From Pseudomonadota bacterium (lineage in GTDB: Bacteria > Pseudomonadota > Gammaproteobacteria > Xanthomonadales > Wenzhouxiangellaceae): DNA of 64,000 nt. The notes beneath the pieces are model-generated. The model was given only the letters and a program-made list of their open reading frames with translations. It searched no databases and was not told where the DNA came from. The first letter of the stretch is position 1. Each line of letters opens with the position of its first letter. Made by a program: the position numbers and the translations under genes. The stretch spans positions 1,116,001 to 1,180,000 of the forward strand of contig CP053448.1 in NCBI GenBank assembly GCA_013285445.1. The letters run 5' to 3'. Of the stretch, positions 55,160 to 64,000 are shown one piece after another.

Positions 55160-55184
55160 ATACGCGGTATGATACGCGGTTATG
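55160..55184. promoter_or_regulatory. Direct repeat in the divergent oleA/DUF1704 promoter region
   Basis: ATACGCGGTATG (55160-55171) is followed at once by ATACGCGGTTATG (55172-55184). TATGAT at 55168-55173 could be the oleA -10 box. A regulator binding here could control both genes. Based on position and repetition only. Confidence 0.35.
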
Positions 55185-55236
55185 TATCTACAACCGCCCC
55201 TCTTTTTTCCGGTCGCCGTGCGACAAGGTAGAGTCA

Positions 55237-56253
55237 ATGCTGTTTGATAACGTGGTCATCAAGTCGGTCGCTTCGGTCGATGCTCCACATCCGGTTACCA
55301 GTGCCGAGACCTGTGAACGTCTCGCGCCGACCTTTCGTAAGCTCCGGCTACGGGGGAATCCGCTGATCGATCTGGCCGGCATCGAGGAGCGTCGTTTCTG
55401 GGACGACGGCATGCTGCCATCCCAGGCAGCCACGCTGGCCGCGCACGAGGCGCTGCGTCGGGCCGATATCGACCCGGCGAGAGTCGGTATTCTGATCAAC
55501 ACTTCGGTGTCGCGGGACTTCCTTGAACCGTCGACCGCCTGCATGGTCCACGGCAATCTCAGGCTGTCCAATACCTGCGAGAGCTTCGACGTCGGCAACG
55601 CCTGCCTGGCGTTCATCAACGGCATGAACATCGCTGCCCGGATGCTCGACCGCGGCGAGATTGACTATGCGCTGATTGTCAACGCTGAAAACAGCCGCGA
55701 AATCAATGAGACCACGATTAACCGACTGCTCGGGCCGAAAGTGACGCGCAAGCAGTTCAAGCGGGAGTTCGCCAGCCTGACCCTGGGTTGCGGCGCGGCT
55801 GCCATGATCATGTCGCGCGGCGATCTCGAGCCCGATGGTCATCAGTACAAGGGCGGGGTGTCGCGTGCGGCCACCGAGTTCAATAATCTGTGCCGCGGCT
55901 GGAACCACCAGATGTGGACCGATACCAGGAGTCTGTTGCGCGAAGGCATGAAGCTTGCCGGAGCGACCTACGCGACCGCTCGCCAGGTACTGGGCTGGGT
56001 AGCCAACGAACTCGACCATGTCGTGATCCACCAGGTCTCCCAGGTGCACACCGAAGCCTTCATTCGCGCCTTCGGAGTCGATCCCGAGAAGGTCTACCGC
56101 ATCTTTCCGAAACTCGGCAATATCGGTCCGGCGTCCATTCCCACCGTGCTCAGCAAGATCGTCGATGAGGGCCGGGTTCGTCGCGGCGACAAGGTTGCAT
56201 TGATGGGCATCGGCTCAGGCCTGAACTGCTGCATGACCGAAGTCGTCTGGTAA
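55237..56253 (+). CDS. oleA: OleA, long-chain acyl-CoA Claisen condensing enzyme (olefin synthesis)
   Basis: 338 aa from ATG at 55237, thiolase fold. Catalytic residues are Cys123 (VGNACLAF), His265 (VVIHQVSQ) and Asn295 (LGNIGPAS), with Glu97. Their spacing equals that recalled for Xanthomonas campestris OleA (Cys143, His285, Asn315, Glu117), each shifted by 20. OleA joins two fatty acyl-CoAs head to head into a beta-keto acid. It is followed by oleB and oleC in the same direction. Confidence 0.92.
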   Translation: MLFDNVVIKSVASVDAPHPVTSAETCERLAPTFRKLRLRGNPLIDLAGIEERRFWDDGMLPSQAATLAAHEALRRADIDPARVGILINTSVSRDFLEPSTACMVHGNLRLSNTCESFDVGNACLAFINGMNIAARMLDRGEIDYALIVNAENSREINETTINRLLGPKVTRKQFKREFASLTLGCGAAAMIMSRGDLEPDGHQYKGGVSRAATEFNNLCRGWNHQMWTDTRSLLREGMKLAGATYATARQVLGWVANELDHVVIHQVSQVHTEAFIRAFGVDPEKVYRIFPKLGNIGPASIPTVLSKIVDEGRVRRGDKVALMGIGSGLNCCMTEVVW

Positions 56254-56350
56254 GCGCCTGTTTTGATGCGTTCTTTTCTTGGCCGGCGAGCTGCATTTCA
56301 ATGATGCGGCGCATCGGAGCGGCCCTGCACAACCCGATGGTCGGACCGGC

Positions 56351-57244
56351 ATGACTGATTTTCCGGAGAATCTTTTCCCCTTCGAGCGCCACTTCCATAT
56401 CCAGTCGGGCGGCCATCGCATGCATTATCTGGATCAGGGTCCGTCCGGGGGTCAGCCAGTCGTCATGGTGCACGGCAATCCTACCTGGTCTTTCTACTAT
56501 CGCAATGTCGTCCTTGCGCTGCAGGAGGACTTCCGCTGCCTGGTGCCCGACCATGTCGGTATGGGACTGTCCGACCGGCCGAGTGAGGTCTCCTACTCCT
56601 ACACGATGCAAAGCCGGGTTGAAGACCTGGGGCACTGGCTTGATGCAGTCGAGCCCGAACGTCCGGTCGATCTGGTCGTGCACGACTGGGGCGGCGCCAT
56701 TGCGCTGGCCTGGGCTGTGTCCTATCCCGCGCGCGTGCGGCGGATCGTGCTGCTCAATACCTGGGCCTTTACCATTCCGCCCGACGAAAGCCTGCCGCTG
56801 GCGCTCAGGTTCGCCCGCACCGCGCCTGGCGCTTTTCTGATCCAGCGGTTCAACGCCTTTTCCGGGCTGGCGGTGCGGCTGGCAACCGAACGGCGGCTGG
56901 ATCCGTCGGTCGCGCGGGGTCTGACCGCCCCGTATCGCGGCAGCGCGCAGCAACGACTGGCGACCCTGCGCTTCGTGCAGGACATACCGCTTAGCGAGCA
57001 CGATCACTCCTGGCCGGTGCTGGCGGCAACCGAAGCACGGCTCGATCGCCTTTTGGACAAGCCGGTGCATTTGATCTGGGGCGGCAAGGATTTCGTGTTC
57101 AACGACCGCGTGCTTGACCTGTGGCGTGACACCTTGCCACAGGCCGGGCTCGACTATATCGAAGATGCCGGCCACTACGTGCTGGAAGATGCCCCGGAAC
57201 GGGTCGTCAACGGCATCGTTGCGTTCCTGCGTGAAGTCGGTTGA
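56351..57244 (+). CDS. oleB: OleB, alpha/beta-hydrolase beta-lactone decarboxylase
   Basis: 297 aa from ATG at 56351. Haloalkane-dehalogenase-like fold: oxyanion VMVHGNPTWSFYYRN, nucleophile Asp112 in VVHDWGGAIALAW, and a late GHYVLEDAPERV with the catalytic His. OleB decarboxylates the beta-lactone to a cis-olefin. A TTG at 56279 would add 24 residues without ribosome-site support. Placement between oleA and oleC fixes the name; in isolation it would read as a haloalkane dehalogenase. Confidence 0.88.
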   Translation: MTDFPENLFPFERHFHIQSGGHRMHYLDQGPSGGQPVVMVHGNPTWSFYYRNVVLALQEDFRCLVPDHVGMGLSDRPSEVSYSYTMQSRVEDLGHWLDAVEPERPVDLVVHDWGGAIALAWAVSYPARVRRIVLLNTWAFTIPPDESLPLALRFARTAPGAFLIQRFNAFSGLAVRLATERRLDPSVARGLTAPYRGSAQQRLATLRFVQDIPLSEHDHSWPVLAATEARLDRLLDKPVHLIWGGKDFVFNDRVLDLWRDTLPQAGLDYIEDAGHYVLEDAPERVVNGIVAFLREVG

Positions 57245-57378
57245 TGGCTTGAAGGTTTCAACGTTCGGGTTTCATGAGAGAGAGAAAGTTTGAAATGAGC
57301 CGGTTACGGCCAGACTTGCCGGTACCGTGCCGCGGTGAGATCCTGTTCTGGTTCTGGAGCCCGGAAAGCTGAGATTCC

Positions 57379-59022
57379 ATGCCTTCCGATCTGATCAACA
57401 TCGCCCATGCCCTGACACGACAAGCCGAGTCCCGGCCGGAGGCCGTCGCGCTGATTGTGCCGCAGCGCCGCTCCGGAACGGGATGGACCGACCGGCGCTG
57501 GACCTACCGTGAGCTCAACGCGCTGACCGACCGACTGGCGGCCGGCCTGCAGGCGCAAGGGATCGAGCCGGGCACCCGGGTGGCATTCATGGTGCCGCCG
57601 TCGCTGGAGTTCTTTGCCCTGTTCTTTGCCCTGTTCAAGGCCGGTGCCGTGCCGGTGCTGATTGATCCGGGCATTGGTCTGAAGCCGCTCAAGACGTGTC
57701 TGGACGAGGCCGAGCCGGAAGCCTTCATTGGCGTCACGCGCGCCCAGATCGCGCGTCACCTTCTGGGCTGGGCGCGTGACAGCATTCGGACCGTGATCAG
57801 CGTTGGACCGCGCCCGCTCTGGCAGGGCCTGCGTTATGGCGATCTGCTTGGCGTTGATGGTGGTCGTTTCGAGGCGCCGATAACCGAAGGAGACGACGAA
57901 GCCGCCATCCTGTTCACGTCGGGATCGACCGGAATTCCGAAAGGCGTGGTTTACCGGCACCGCATGTTCGTGGCGCAGGTCGGGCTGATGCGCGAGGCCT
58001 TCGGCATGCAGCCTGGCGAGGTCGACTTGCCAACCTTCCCGCCCTTCGCGCTGTTCGATCCGGCCCTGGGCATGACCACCGTTGTGCCGCGCATGGACTT
58101 CACCCGTCCGGCAAATGCCGATCCGGCCATGCTGGTCAGCCTGATTGAACACTACGGTGTAACCAACCTGTTTGGATCGCCGGCGCTGATGAACACGCTT
58201 GGCCGGTACCTGGATCGGCAGGCGATTCGGCTGCCGGGCATTCGGCGTGCGCTGTCGGCCGGCGCGCCGGTTTCGCCGGTGGTGATAGAGCGCATGCACC
58301 GCGCGCTGGATGCGATGGCCGATATCCATACGCCTTACGGTGCAACCGAGGCGCTGCCGGTCGCGACGGTGGCGGGCCGCGAGCTGGTCGGTCCGCTGTC
58401 GGAAGGCAATCGCTCGGGTCGTGGTATTTGCGTTGGCCGGCCGCTTAAGGCCAACCGGGTGCGTATCATTCCGGTCAGCGACGAGCCGATCGGTCTGGTC
58501 GAGCATGCCGGGCAGGTCGCGGATGGCGAAATCGGCGAGATTTGCGTCAGTGGTCCGACGGTGACCGACAGCTACTGGTGCCGCCTGGCGCAGACTCGCG
58601 CGGCCAAGATGGTCGACGACGAAGGTTGCACCTGGCACCGCATGGGCGATCTGGGCTGGATTGACGGTGACGGCCGTTTGTGGTTTTGCGGGCGCAAGTC
58701 CGAGCGTGTACAGACCGCTGACGGGACGCTGTATACCGAATGCGTCGAAGGTCCGGTCAACGCCGTTGAGGGCGTGTATCGCTCGGCACTGGTGGGCATT
58801 GGGCAGCCGGGTGAACAACAGCCGGTCATCATCGTCGAACCGGAGCGCGGTGTCGATCGTCGGCGGCTGGCACGCGATGTCCGCATCGTTCTGGATCGCC
58901 GCCCGGACACTGCGGCCGTCAAGCATATTTTTTTTCGCAGGCGTTTTCCGGTCGATATACGCCACAACGCCAAGATCCGCCGCAACCAGCTCGCCGAGTG
59001 GGCGACGCGGCAGCGAGGATGA
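57379..59022 (+). CDS. oleC: OleC, beta-lactone synthetase (AMP-ligase fold)
   Basis: 547 aa, ANL superfamily. The P-loop is TSGSTGIPKG at about residues 180-189, with PYGATEALPVATV and the hinge region WHRMGDLGWIDGDGRLWFCG. OleC converts the beta-hydroxy acid to a beta-lactone using ATP and is often misannotated as fatty-acid CoA ligase. It is 134 bp after oleB. The expected oleD reductase is not next; prpD follows. Confidence 0.88.
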   Translation: MPSDLINIAHALTRQAESRPEAVALIVPQRRSGTGWTDRRWTYRELNALTDRLAAGLQAQGIEPGTRVAFMVPPSLEFFALFFALFKAGAVPVLIDPGIGLKPLKTCLDEAEPEAFIGVTRAQIARHLLGWARDSIRTVISVGPRPLWQGLRYGDLLGVDGGRFEAPITEGDDEAAILFTSGSTGIPKGVVYRHRMFVAQVGLMREAFGMQPGEVDLPTFPPFALFDPALGMTTVVPRMDFTRPANADPAMLVSLIEHYGVTNLFGSPALMNTLGRYLDRQAIRLPGIRRALSAGAPVSPVVIERMHRALDAMADIHTPYGATEALPVATVAGRELVGPLSEGNRSGRGICVGRPLKANRVRIIPVSDEPIGLVEHAGQVADGEIGEICVSGPTVTDSYWCRLAQTRAAKMVDDEGCTWHRMGDLGWIDGDGRLWFCGRKSERVQTADGTLYTECVEGPVNAVEGVYRSALVGIGQPGEQQPVIIVEPERGVDRRRLARDVRIVLDRRPDTAAVKHIFFRRRFPVDIRHNAKIRRNQLAEWATRQRG

Positions 59023-59036
59023 AGGCGCTGGATTCA

Positions 59037-59055
59037 GCCACGCACTGAGCGTGGC
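59037..59055 (+). terminator. Small hairpin between oleC and prpD
   Basis: GCCACGC (59037-59043) pairs with GCGTGGC (59049-59055) around ACTGA. No T-run follows. A TTAGAAT box at about 59063-59069 nearby suggests prpD has its own promoter. Confidence 0.4.
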
Positions 59056-59106
59056 GGCGTCGGTTAGAATACGCCGCCTGGCCCAACCGCATCAGGAGTC
59101 CACCCC

Positions 59107-60564
59107 ATGAGTGGCGAGATCGACCACCGTTCGGCGAGCCGCCCGGACCCGGATCAGCTCATTCAGGATATCGCCGACTACGTCTGCGACTACGAGATCA
59201 AATCGACCGAAGCCTGGGAGACTGCCCATTATTGCCTGAAGGATTCGCTGGCCTGTGCGATGCTGGCGCTGAAGTTTCCCGAGTGCGTCAAGCTGCTCGG
59301 CCCGGTTGTGCCGGGCATGGAGCTCGATACGGGCGCTCGGGTGCCCGGCACGCCTTACCGGCTCGATCCCGTACAGGCTGCCTTCAACATCGGCGTGCTG
59401 GTGCGCTATCTCGACTTCAATGACACCTGGCTGGCGGCCGAGTGGGGGCATCCGTCCGATAACCTGGGCGCCATCCTGGCGGTGTCCGACTACTTGTCGC
59501 GTCAGAGAATTGCCGAAGGGGGTGAGTCGCTGAAGGTTGAAGCCATCTTCGAGGCCATGATCAAGGCCCATGAAATCCAGGGCGTGCTGGCGCTGAAGAA
59601 CAGCTTCAACCGGGTCGGTCTTGATCATGTATTGCTGGTGCGCGTTGCCTCAACGGCCGTGGTCACGAAGATGCTGGGCGGTGACCGTGACGACGTGGTC
59701 AATGCCGTCAGTCAGGCCTGGATCGACGGCGGTGCGCTCAGAACCTACCGTCACGCCCCAAACACCGGCCCGCGCAAGAGCTGGGCTGCGGGAGACGCCT
59801 GCCGGCGCGCCGTGCAGCTGGCGCTGATTACGCTGTCCGGCGAGATCGGTTATCCCTCTGCGCTGACCGCGAAAGGCTGGGGTTTTCAGGACGTGCTGTT
59901 CAAGGGCCGGGACCTGGTGCTCGAACGAGAATTGGGCAGCTACGTGATGGAGCAGGTGTTGTTCAAGATCTCCTTCCCGGCCGAGTTCCACGCCCAGACG
60001 GCCGTCGAGTGCGCCTACAAGCTGCACGCAGCGGTCAAGGCACGGATTGACGAGATCGAGCGCATCGAGATCGAGACGCAGGAAGCGGGTGTGCGGATCA
60101 TTGACAAGACCGGTCCCCTGAGCAATTATGCCGATCGCGATCACTGCATTCAGTACATGGTTGCCGTGCCGCTGATCTTCGGCGAGCTGACCGCCGATTC
60201 CTACACCGACGAAGTCGCCGCCGATCCGCGTATCGATGCGCTTCGGGAGAAAATGACGGTCAGGGAGAATCCACGCTTTACCGAAGCGTACTTCGATCCC
60301 GACAAGCGCGCCATCGGTAACTCGGTGCAGGTGTTCTTCACCGACGGTTCGAGCACTGAGAAGGTATCAATCGATTATCCGGTCGGCCACCGTCGCCGTC
60401 GCGACGAGGGCATTCCGCTGCTCGAGGACAAGTTCAGGCGTGCCGTAAGGGGCCAGCTCTCGGCCCGAAGCGCGCACACCATCCTTGAGGCGACCGGCCG
60501 GTTCGAAGATCTCAGGTGCATGCCGGTGTCCGCGTTTGCCTCGCTCTGGTCGCTCGGCGGCTGA
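59107..60564 (+). CDS. prpD: MmgE/PrpD-family 2-methylcitrate dehydratase
   Basis: 485 aa, ATG preceded by AGGAG; E. coli PrpD is 483 aa. Family motifs: RYLDFNDTWLAAEWGHPSDN near residues 99-118 and the C-terminal KISFPAEFHAQTAVECAYKL and HCIQYMVAVPLIFGELTADS. PrpD dehydrates 2-methylcitrate in propionate breakdown. prpB, prpC and acnD are absent here, so it is an orphan copy or serves another hydroxy-acid dehydration. Confidence 0.88.
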   Translation: MSGEIDHRSASRPDPDQLIQDIADYVCDYEIKSTEAWETAHYCLKDSLACAMLALKFPECVKLLGPVVPGMELDTGARVPGTPYRLDPVQAAFNIGVLVRYLDFNDTWLAAEWGHPSDNLGAILAVSDYLSRQRIAEGGESLKVEAIFEAMIKAHEIQGVLALKNSFNRVGLDHVLLVRVASTAVVTKMLGGDRDDVVNAVSQAWIDGGALRTYRHAPNTGPRKSWAAGDACRRAVQLALITLSGEIGYPSALTAKGWGFQDVLFKGRDLVLERELGSYVMEQVLFKISFPAEFHAQTAVECAYKLHAAVKARIDEIERIEIETQEAGVRIIDKTGPLSNYADRDHCIQYMVAVPLIFGELTADSYTDEVAADPRIDALREKMTVRENPRFTEAYFDPDKRAIGNSVQVFFTDGSSTEKVSIDYPVGHRRRRDEGIPLLEDKFRRAVRGQLSARSAHTILEATGRFEDLRCMPVSAFASLWSLGG

Positions 60565-60576
60565 GCGGCGCTTGCC

Positions 60577-61449
60577 GTGCACCCACTACCCGCGAGGACG
60601 CGCTCACCGGTCTGGCTGCTGCTCGTGCCGCTGGTCCTGATCGGGCTGTCGCTGGCGCTGACTGCTGCGGTTGATCTGTACAATGTGTTCGGTCTGCGTG
60701 AAGTGGTCGCCGACCGCTCGCTGTTTCCGTTCTTGTGGTTTTCCCTGTTCCACTGGCTGCAAGTTCTGCAGTGGCCGGTTGGCGGTGTCGTCATTTTGCT
60801 GTGCGGCATCAATGCCGGTCTGGCCTGGCAGGCCGGACGCCAGCGCGCCAGATTGATGCATCTCGTCCTCGGGGCGGGCATGGTGCTGATGCTGGTCGAG
60901 GATGCCGGCGACGTGCGCCATCTCATTCGCATCTATGTCAATCGCGCGCTGCTTGCCGATCTCGGAGATTTCTCGCCGCTGATTATCATGATCGAACTGG
61001 CCTATTTCGCCGCGATCGCAGCTGTGATGCTCTACGCATTGGGGCGATTCTGGCGAGTCTGGTGGCCGCATGTGGCGGCAAGAATCGGTTTCCTGACCGG
61101 TATAGGCTGCTACGCCCTGGCGACCGGCTCCTCGTGGCTGGGGCATGCGCTGCGCGGACGATTCGAAGAGTACCCGGACCTCTACACCCTCGTCGGAACC
61201 TATGTTCTGAAGGCGGTCTATTGGCTGGCGCCGGGTTACCGGGAGATCCTGGAGAAAGATCCTGACCTCATCTACGGCACGCCGGTCCAGTTTGTGGTGA
61301 TGGACCATGTCTACGAGGAATCGGTCGAACTGATCGGAGCCTTCGGGCTTCTGGTCGGCGTTGTCGCCATGCTGCTGGTGCTGTTGGCTCCGGCCCGGCC
61401 GGCCGGCGCTGCCGCTGACACCGACCACGGGCGGACAGAACATCCCTGA
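60577..61449 (+). CDS. Uncharacterised integral membrane protein
   Basis: 290 aa from GTG at 60577. About six hydrophobic segments, for example LLLVPLVLIGLSLALTAAVD, LQVLQWPVGGVVILLCGI, LMHLVLGAGMVLMLVEDAGD, MIELAYFAAIAAVMLYALG and ELIGAFGLLVGVVAMLLVLL. Conserved-looking acidic and aromatic loops (VEDAGDVRHLIRIYVN) sit between segments. I do not recognise the family. It lies 12 nt after prpD, so it is probably in the same transcript. It converges on fbp. Confidence 0.7.
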   Translation: MHPLPARTRSPVWLLLVPLVLIGLSLALTAAVDLYNVFGLREVVADRSLFPFLWFSLFHWLQVLQWPVGGVVILLCGINAGLAWQAGRQRARLMHLVLGAGMVLMLVEDAGDVRHLIRIYVNRALLADLGDFSPLIIMIELAYFAAIAAVMLYALGRFWRVWWPHVAARIGFLTGIGCYALATGSSWLGHALRGRFEEYPDLYTLVGTYVLKAVYWLAPGYREILEKDPDLIYGTPVQFVVMDHVYEESVELIGAFGLLVGVVAMLLVLLAPARPAGAAADTDHGRTEHP

Positions 61450-61491
61450 TGGGGCTGGTCACGGATGCGGCCGGCCGGGCCGAGCCGCCGG

Positions 61492-62496
61492 TCAGCCGTG
61501 ATAGTCGATCAGGCGAGTGACCTCGTTGCGCGAGCCAAGGATTACCCCCACGCGCTGGTGCAGCGCTTGCGGCTTGATTTCGAGTAGGCGCTGCTGGCCG
61601 TCGGTGGCCGCACCACCGGCCTGTTCGACGATCATGGCCATCGGGTTGGCCTCGTACATCAGCCGCAGTTTGCCGGCCTTGCCCTCGGCGCGTATTCGGC
61701 GATCGCAGGGATAGAGGAACACGCCGCCACGGGTGAGGATTCGATGGACCTCGGCAACCATCGAGGCAACCCAGCGCATGTTGAAGTTCTTGCCGCGTGG
61801 GCCGTCTTCTCCAGCCAGGCATTCGTCGATATAGCGCCTGATCGGTGTATCCCAGTGGCGCTGGTAGGACGCATTGATCGCGAACTCCCTGGTCTCTGAG
61901 GGGATGGCCACGTGCTCGCGCGTCAGCAGGAACTCGCCGAAGTCGCGGTCGAGGGTGAACATGCTGACGCCCTGGCCGGTGGTCAGCACCATCATGGTCG
62001 AGGGACCGTAAAGGCAGTAACCGGCAGCGACTTGTTCAGTGCCGGGGCGGAGAAAATCGGTCTCGGTCGGTTCCCGCGCATCCTCGGGCGCGCGCAGAAT
62101 GGAGAAGATGGTGCCCACAGAAACATTGACATCGATATTGGACGAGCCGTCCAGCGGGTCGCACAGCAGCAGGTAGCGCCCGCGGCGTTCGCCGTGCATG
62201 CGGTGGATGCTCTCCATCTCTTCGGAGGCCAGGGCGGCGATATGCCCGTTGTGCTCAAGCGCCTCGATCATGATCTCGTTGGAAATCACATCAAGCTTTT
62301 TCTGCTGCTCACCCTGGACGTTCTCGCTCTCGGCGCTGCCGAGCACATTGACCAGCGCGCCCTTGTTGACCAGGTCGGAAATCTTCTTGCAGGCCACGCA
62401 GATATCGTTGAGTAGGCCGGTGAAGGTGCCGCTGGCGCCCTCGATGTCGCGCTGGTTGCGCAGGATGTAGCGAGTCAGGGTGGTACCGATGCGCAT
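61492..62496 (-). CDS. fbp: Fructose-1,6-bisphosphatase class I
   Basis: 334 aa, the family length. Metal and substrate motifs: [29 protein letters not shown], and the C-terminal [20 protein letters not shown] with the active-site region. It hydrolyses fructose 1,6-bisphosphate in gluconeogenesis. Monocistronic on the minus strand. Confidence 0.97.
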   Translation of the reverse strand: MRIGTTLTRYILRNQRDIEGASGTFTGLLNDICVACKKISDLVNKGALVNVLGSAESENVQGEQQKKLDVISNEIMIEALEHNGHIAALASEEMESIHRMHGERRGRYLLLCDPLDGSSNIDVNVSVGTIFSILRAPEDAREPTETDFLRPGTEQVAAGYCLYGPSTMMVLTTGQGVSMFTLDRDFGEFLLTREHVAIPSETREFAINASYQRHWDTPIRRYIDECLAGEDGPRGKNFNMRWVASMVAEVHRILTRGGVFLYPCDRRIRAEGKAGKLRLMYEANPMAMIVEQAGGAATDGQQRLLEIKPQALHQRVGVILGSRNEVTRLIDYHG

Positions 62497-62590
62497 GGTC
62501 TTGCCGTGCTGCCTTGTCGTACGGGTAAACGGCGGTAATCTACCACATGGCGCATGGCCGGCGGTCGGCTCCAGAGCTACGGATGGCTGC

Positions 62591-63133
62591 TCAGGTGTTG
62601 TCCTTGGCGCGACGCAGCGCGCGGTCGATCAGGCGGTCACGCATGCGGGTATTGAACGGCTCATCGCCGAACCAGATGAGAAAATAGTCAGAAGCCCGGC
62701 CACGGTCGGGGCATTCCCTGATCAGCGCGCCGTTGCCGTAGAGCGCCAATCGCCGGCCGGGCTCGTAGACTACATCGAAGCGTTCACCAGCCTGCGCATC
62801 CACGTAGGCATCGGCCAGACAGGCCAGTTCCTCGGGCAGGGCCGAGCGAGCGGGTAAATCGAGATTCTCGATCAGCAACTGGTTCGCGCTCTCGATCAGG
62901 TCATCACCGGAAATGTCACGATTGAGCTCGAGCGAAAACATCTTGGGTACAGGTGCCAGCAACCGGCGGGCGTCGGCGCAGTCGGCCAGGTGCAGGCTGG
63001 CTGTGCCGACATTGAACAGGCCAATCACCTTGAGTTCGACCTCGGCGCAACGCTCGAGGGTCTCGTCCGCGCAGACGGTCATGCTGGCGAGCAAGGACAG
63101 TAGGCATAGGCGTTTCACAATGGCGCTGATCAT
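62591..63133 (-). CDS. Chalcone isomerase-like exported protein
   Basis: 180 aa with an N-terminal signal peptide ([18 protein letters not shown]). A CHI-like pattern follows: [20 protein letters not shown] and [20 protein letters not shown], typical of bacterial periplasmic chalcone-isomerase-fold proteins. These probably bind fatty acids and are not flavonoid enzymes. It lies 12 nt after the lipoprotein gene at 63146 and is cotranscribed with it. Confidence 0.7.
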   Translation of the reverse strand: MISAIVKRLCLLSLLASMTVCADETLERCAEVELKVIGLFNVGTASLHLADCADARRLLAPVPKMFSLELNRDISGDDLIESANQLLIENLDLPARSALPEELACLADAYVDAQAGERFDVVYEPGRRLALYGNGALIRECPDRGRASDYFLIWFGDEPFNTRMRDRLIDRALRRAKDNT

Positions 63134-63145
63134 GGGAGATGCCGC

Positions 63146-63724
63146 CTACATGGACGATCGCGCGCGGCGCACGAAAAAGCCGACGATCGGCAGGTGCGCG
63201 TACAGCGCGTGACCGCTGTCCCAGTAGTCCTGGTGCAGCACAATCCGGCCGTGCTCGTCGAAACGCAGGTGACTCATGCCGATCGAGTCCGAGGTGATAT
63301 CGCGCCCGGCGACCCGTGTCGTGAACTGCATGGTCCAGCGGACGAATACATCGGTCTTTTCAGTGATCACCTGGTGAACGGTAATCCGGCTGCTTGAAAG
63401 CCCGGCAGCAGTTCGACGCATGTAGTCGACCAGCTCGGCCCGGCGGGTAAAGGTGTGCAAGGTGTCGTTGAAGTAAAAGCGCTCGGCGTAGAGGTCACCA
63501 ACACGGTCGATGAAGCGCTCGGCGGTGAAGTCGGCGTAGGTGCGACGGAATGCCTCCAACCCCGAATCGATAGCGGCTGTTTGACCGGCATGCGTGTCAA
63601 GCGCGGCCTCGTAGGCCGCCACGGTGTTGTCACTGGACCGTTTGCCGGTGCCGGTGCACGCAGCCGTCAGCAGCGCGGCCAAAAACGCCAGCAGGATCAT
63701 CTGGAGCAGTGTGGATTTGTTCAT
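63146..63724 (-). CDS. SnoaL/NTF2-like lipoprotein
   Basis: 192 aa. The lipobox ends at Cys23 (AALLTAAC). The C-terminal part is an NTF2-like cone (SSRITVHQVITEKTDVFVRW; HLRFDEHGRIVLHQDYWDSG). Such proteins are often found with chalcone-isomerase-like and fatty-acid modification genes, matching the two neighbours here. The substrate is unknown. Confidence 0.75.
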   Translation of the reverse strand: MNKSTLLQMILLAFLAALLTAACTGTGKRSSDNTVAAYEAALDTHAGQTAAIDSGLEAFRRTYADFTAERFIDRVGDLYAERFYFNDTLHTFTRRAELVDYMRRTAAGLSSSRITVHQVITEKTDVFVRWTMQFTTRVAGRDITSDSIGMSHLRFDEHGRIVLHQDYWDSGHALYAHLPIVGFFVRRARSSM

Positions 63725-63843
63725 GGCCGGAAGTGTGGACCAGGAACCGTGGAGGCACGGTGAACACGCCTTTCACGCCAGATTGATGGACGCAGGACTC
63801 TAATTTGGCCACTCCCAACCGATCGACAGGAATCTCAAATAAA

Positions 63844-64000
63844 GTGAATCCCTTACTGGCCTGGCTGGATTCCGAGCGATATCGCGCCTGTGGCGAAGAC
63901 GACAGCGCGATCGACTGGCTCCGTATCTTGCCGTTCGTCGCGCTGCACCTGGCCTGTTTGTCGGTGTTGTGGGTTGGTGTTTCAGGCACGGCGATCGTTG
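63844..64000 (+). CDS. Fatty-acid desaturase, N-terminal fragment, cut by window edge
   Basis: GTG at 63844 opens 52 codons to the window end, preceded by AGGAATC. The translation starts VNPLLAWLDSERYRACG and continues IDWLRILPFVALHLACLSVL, the lead-in to the first membrane segment of acyl-CoA desaturases. The His-box motifs would be outside the window. The gene is divergent from the SnoaL-like lipoprotein. Confidence 0.6.
   Translation, partial: MNPLLAWLDSERYRACGEDDSAIDWLRILPFVALHLACLSVLWVGVSGTAIV

Overview
The window looks like chromosomal DNA of a GC-rich gammaproteobacterium close to the Xanthomonadales/Chromatiales boundary, in the style of Wenzhouxiangella. This placement is inferred from gene content, not from a marker-gene search. 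The pointers are a gamma-type division and cell-wall (dcw) cluster running on through lpxC, dciA and secA, a DUF971-ubiE-ubiJ-ubiB block, oleABC olefin genes and two large TonB-dependent receptors.

Layout. 1-5.75 kb (minus strand): a type I restriction-modification operon, hsdM-hsdS-(AbiE-like pair)-hsdR, with hsdR cut by the window edge. 5.8-13.2 kb: an island of about 7.07 kb bounded by a direct repeat of about 270 bp. The repeat contains the 3' half of a tRNA-Pro(CGG) gene; the intact tRNA is at 13125-13201 and a 48-nt remnant at 6054-6101. The island carries a heavy-metal RND efflux operon with a His-rich small protein, outer-membrane, adaptor and pump genes and a P-II-like protein. It contains no integrase. 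13.5-16.8 kb: an Oar-like TonB-dependent receptor. 16.95-18.35 kb: ppnN, followed by a tiny palindromic element in its stop codon.

18.5-38.2 kb: the dcw cluster mraZ-rsmH-ftsL-ftsI-murE-murF-mraY-ftsW-murG-murC-ddlB-ftsQ-ftsA-ftsZ-lpxC, then dciA (opposite strand) and secA. Most neighbours overlap by a few bases. A four-repeat MraZ operator precedes mraZ. murD, normally between mraY and ftsW, is absent, and so is murB. 38.2-41 kb: a Nudix/TenI-like fusion protein, a phosphopantetheinyl transferase and a creatininase-family hydrolase, followed by a second palindromic element. 41.1-46.3 kb (minus strand): abgT-like transporter, DUF971, ubiE, ubiJ and ubiB, with an inverted pair of 7-bp tandem arrays before ubiE.

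46.5-53.9 kb: a GntP-type permease, a second TonB-dependent receptor with a strong terminator, and a symporter-histidine kinase-receiver hybrid. 53.8-61.4 kb: a DUF1704 protein divergent from oleA-oleB-oleC (long-chain olefin synthesis; oleD is not in the window), then prpD and an unknown membrane protein. 61.5-64 kb: fbp, two exported proteins, and the start of a fatty-acid desaturase cut by the window edge.

The most unusual signals are: the AbiE-like pair nested in the hsd operon, with 19-bp-spaced operator repeats and a possible ATT start; the tRNA-Pro repeat pair with 11-bp-phased GGGCAC motifs; two palindromic mini-elements whose YTAR target duplications include the stop codon of the preceding gene; and the dcw cluster without murD.
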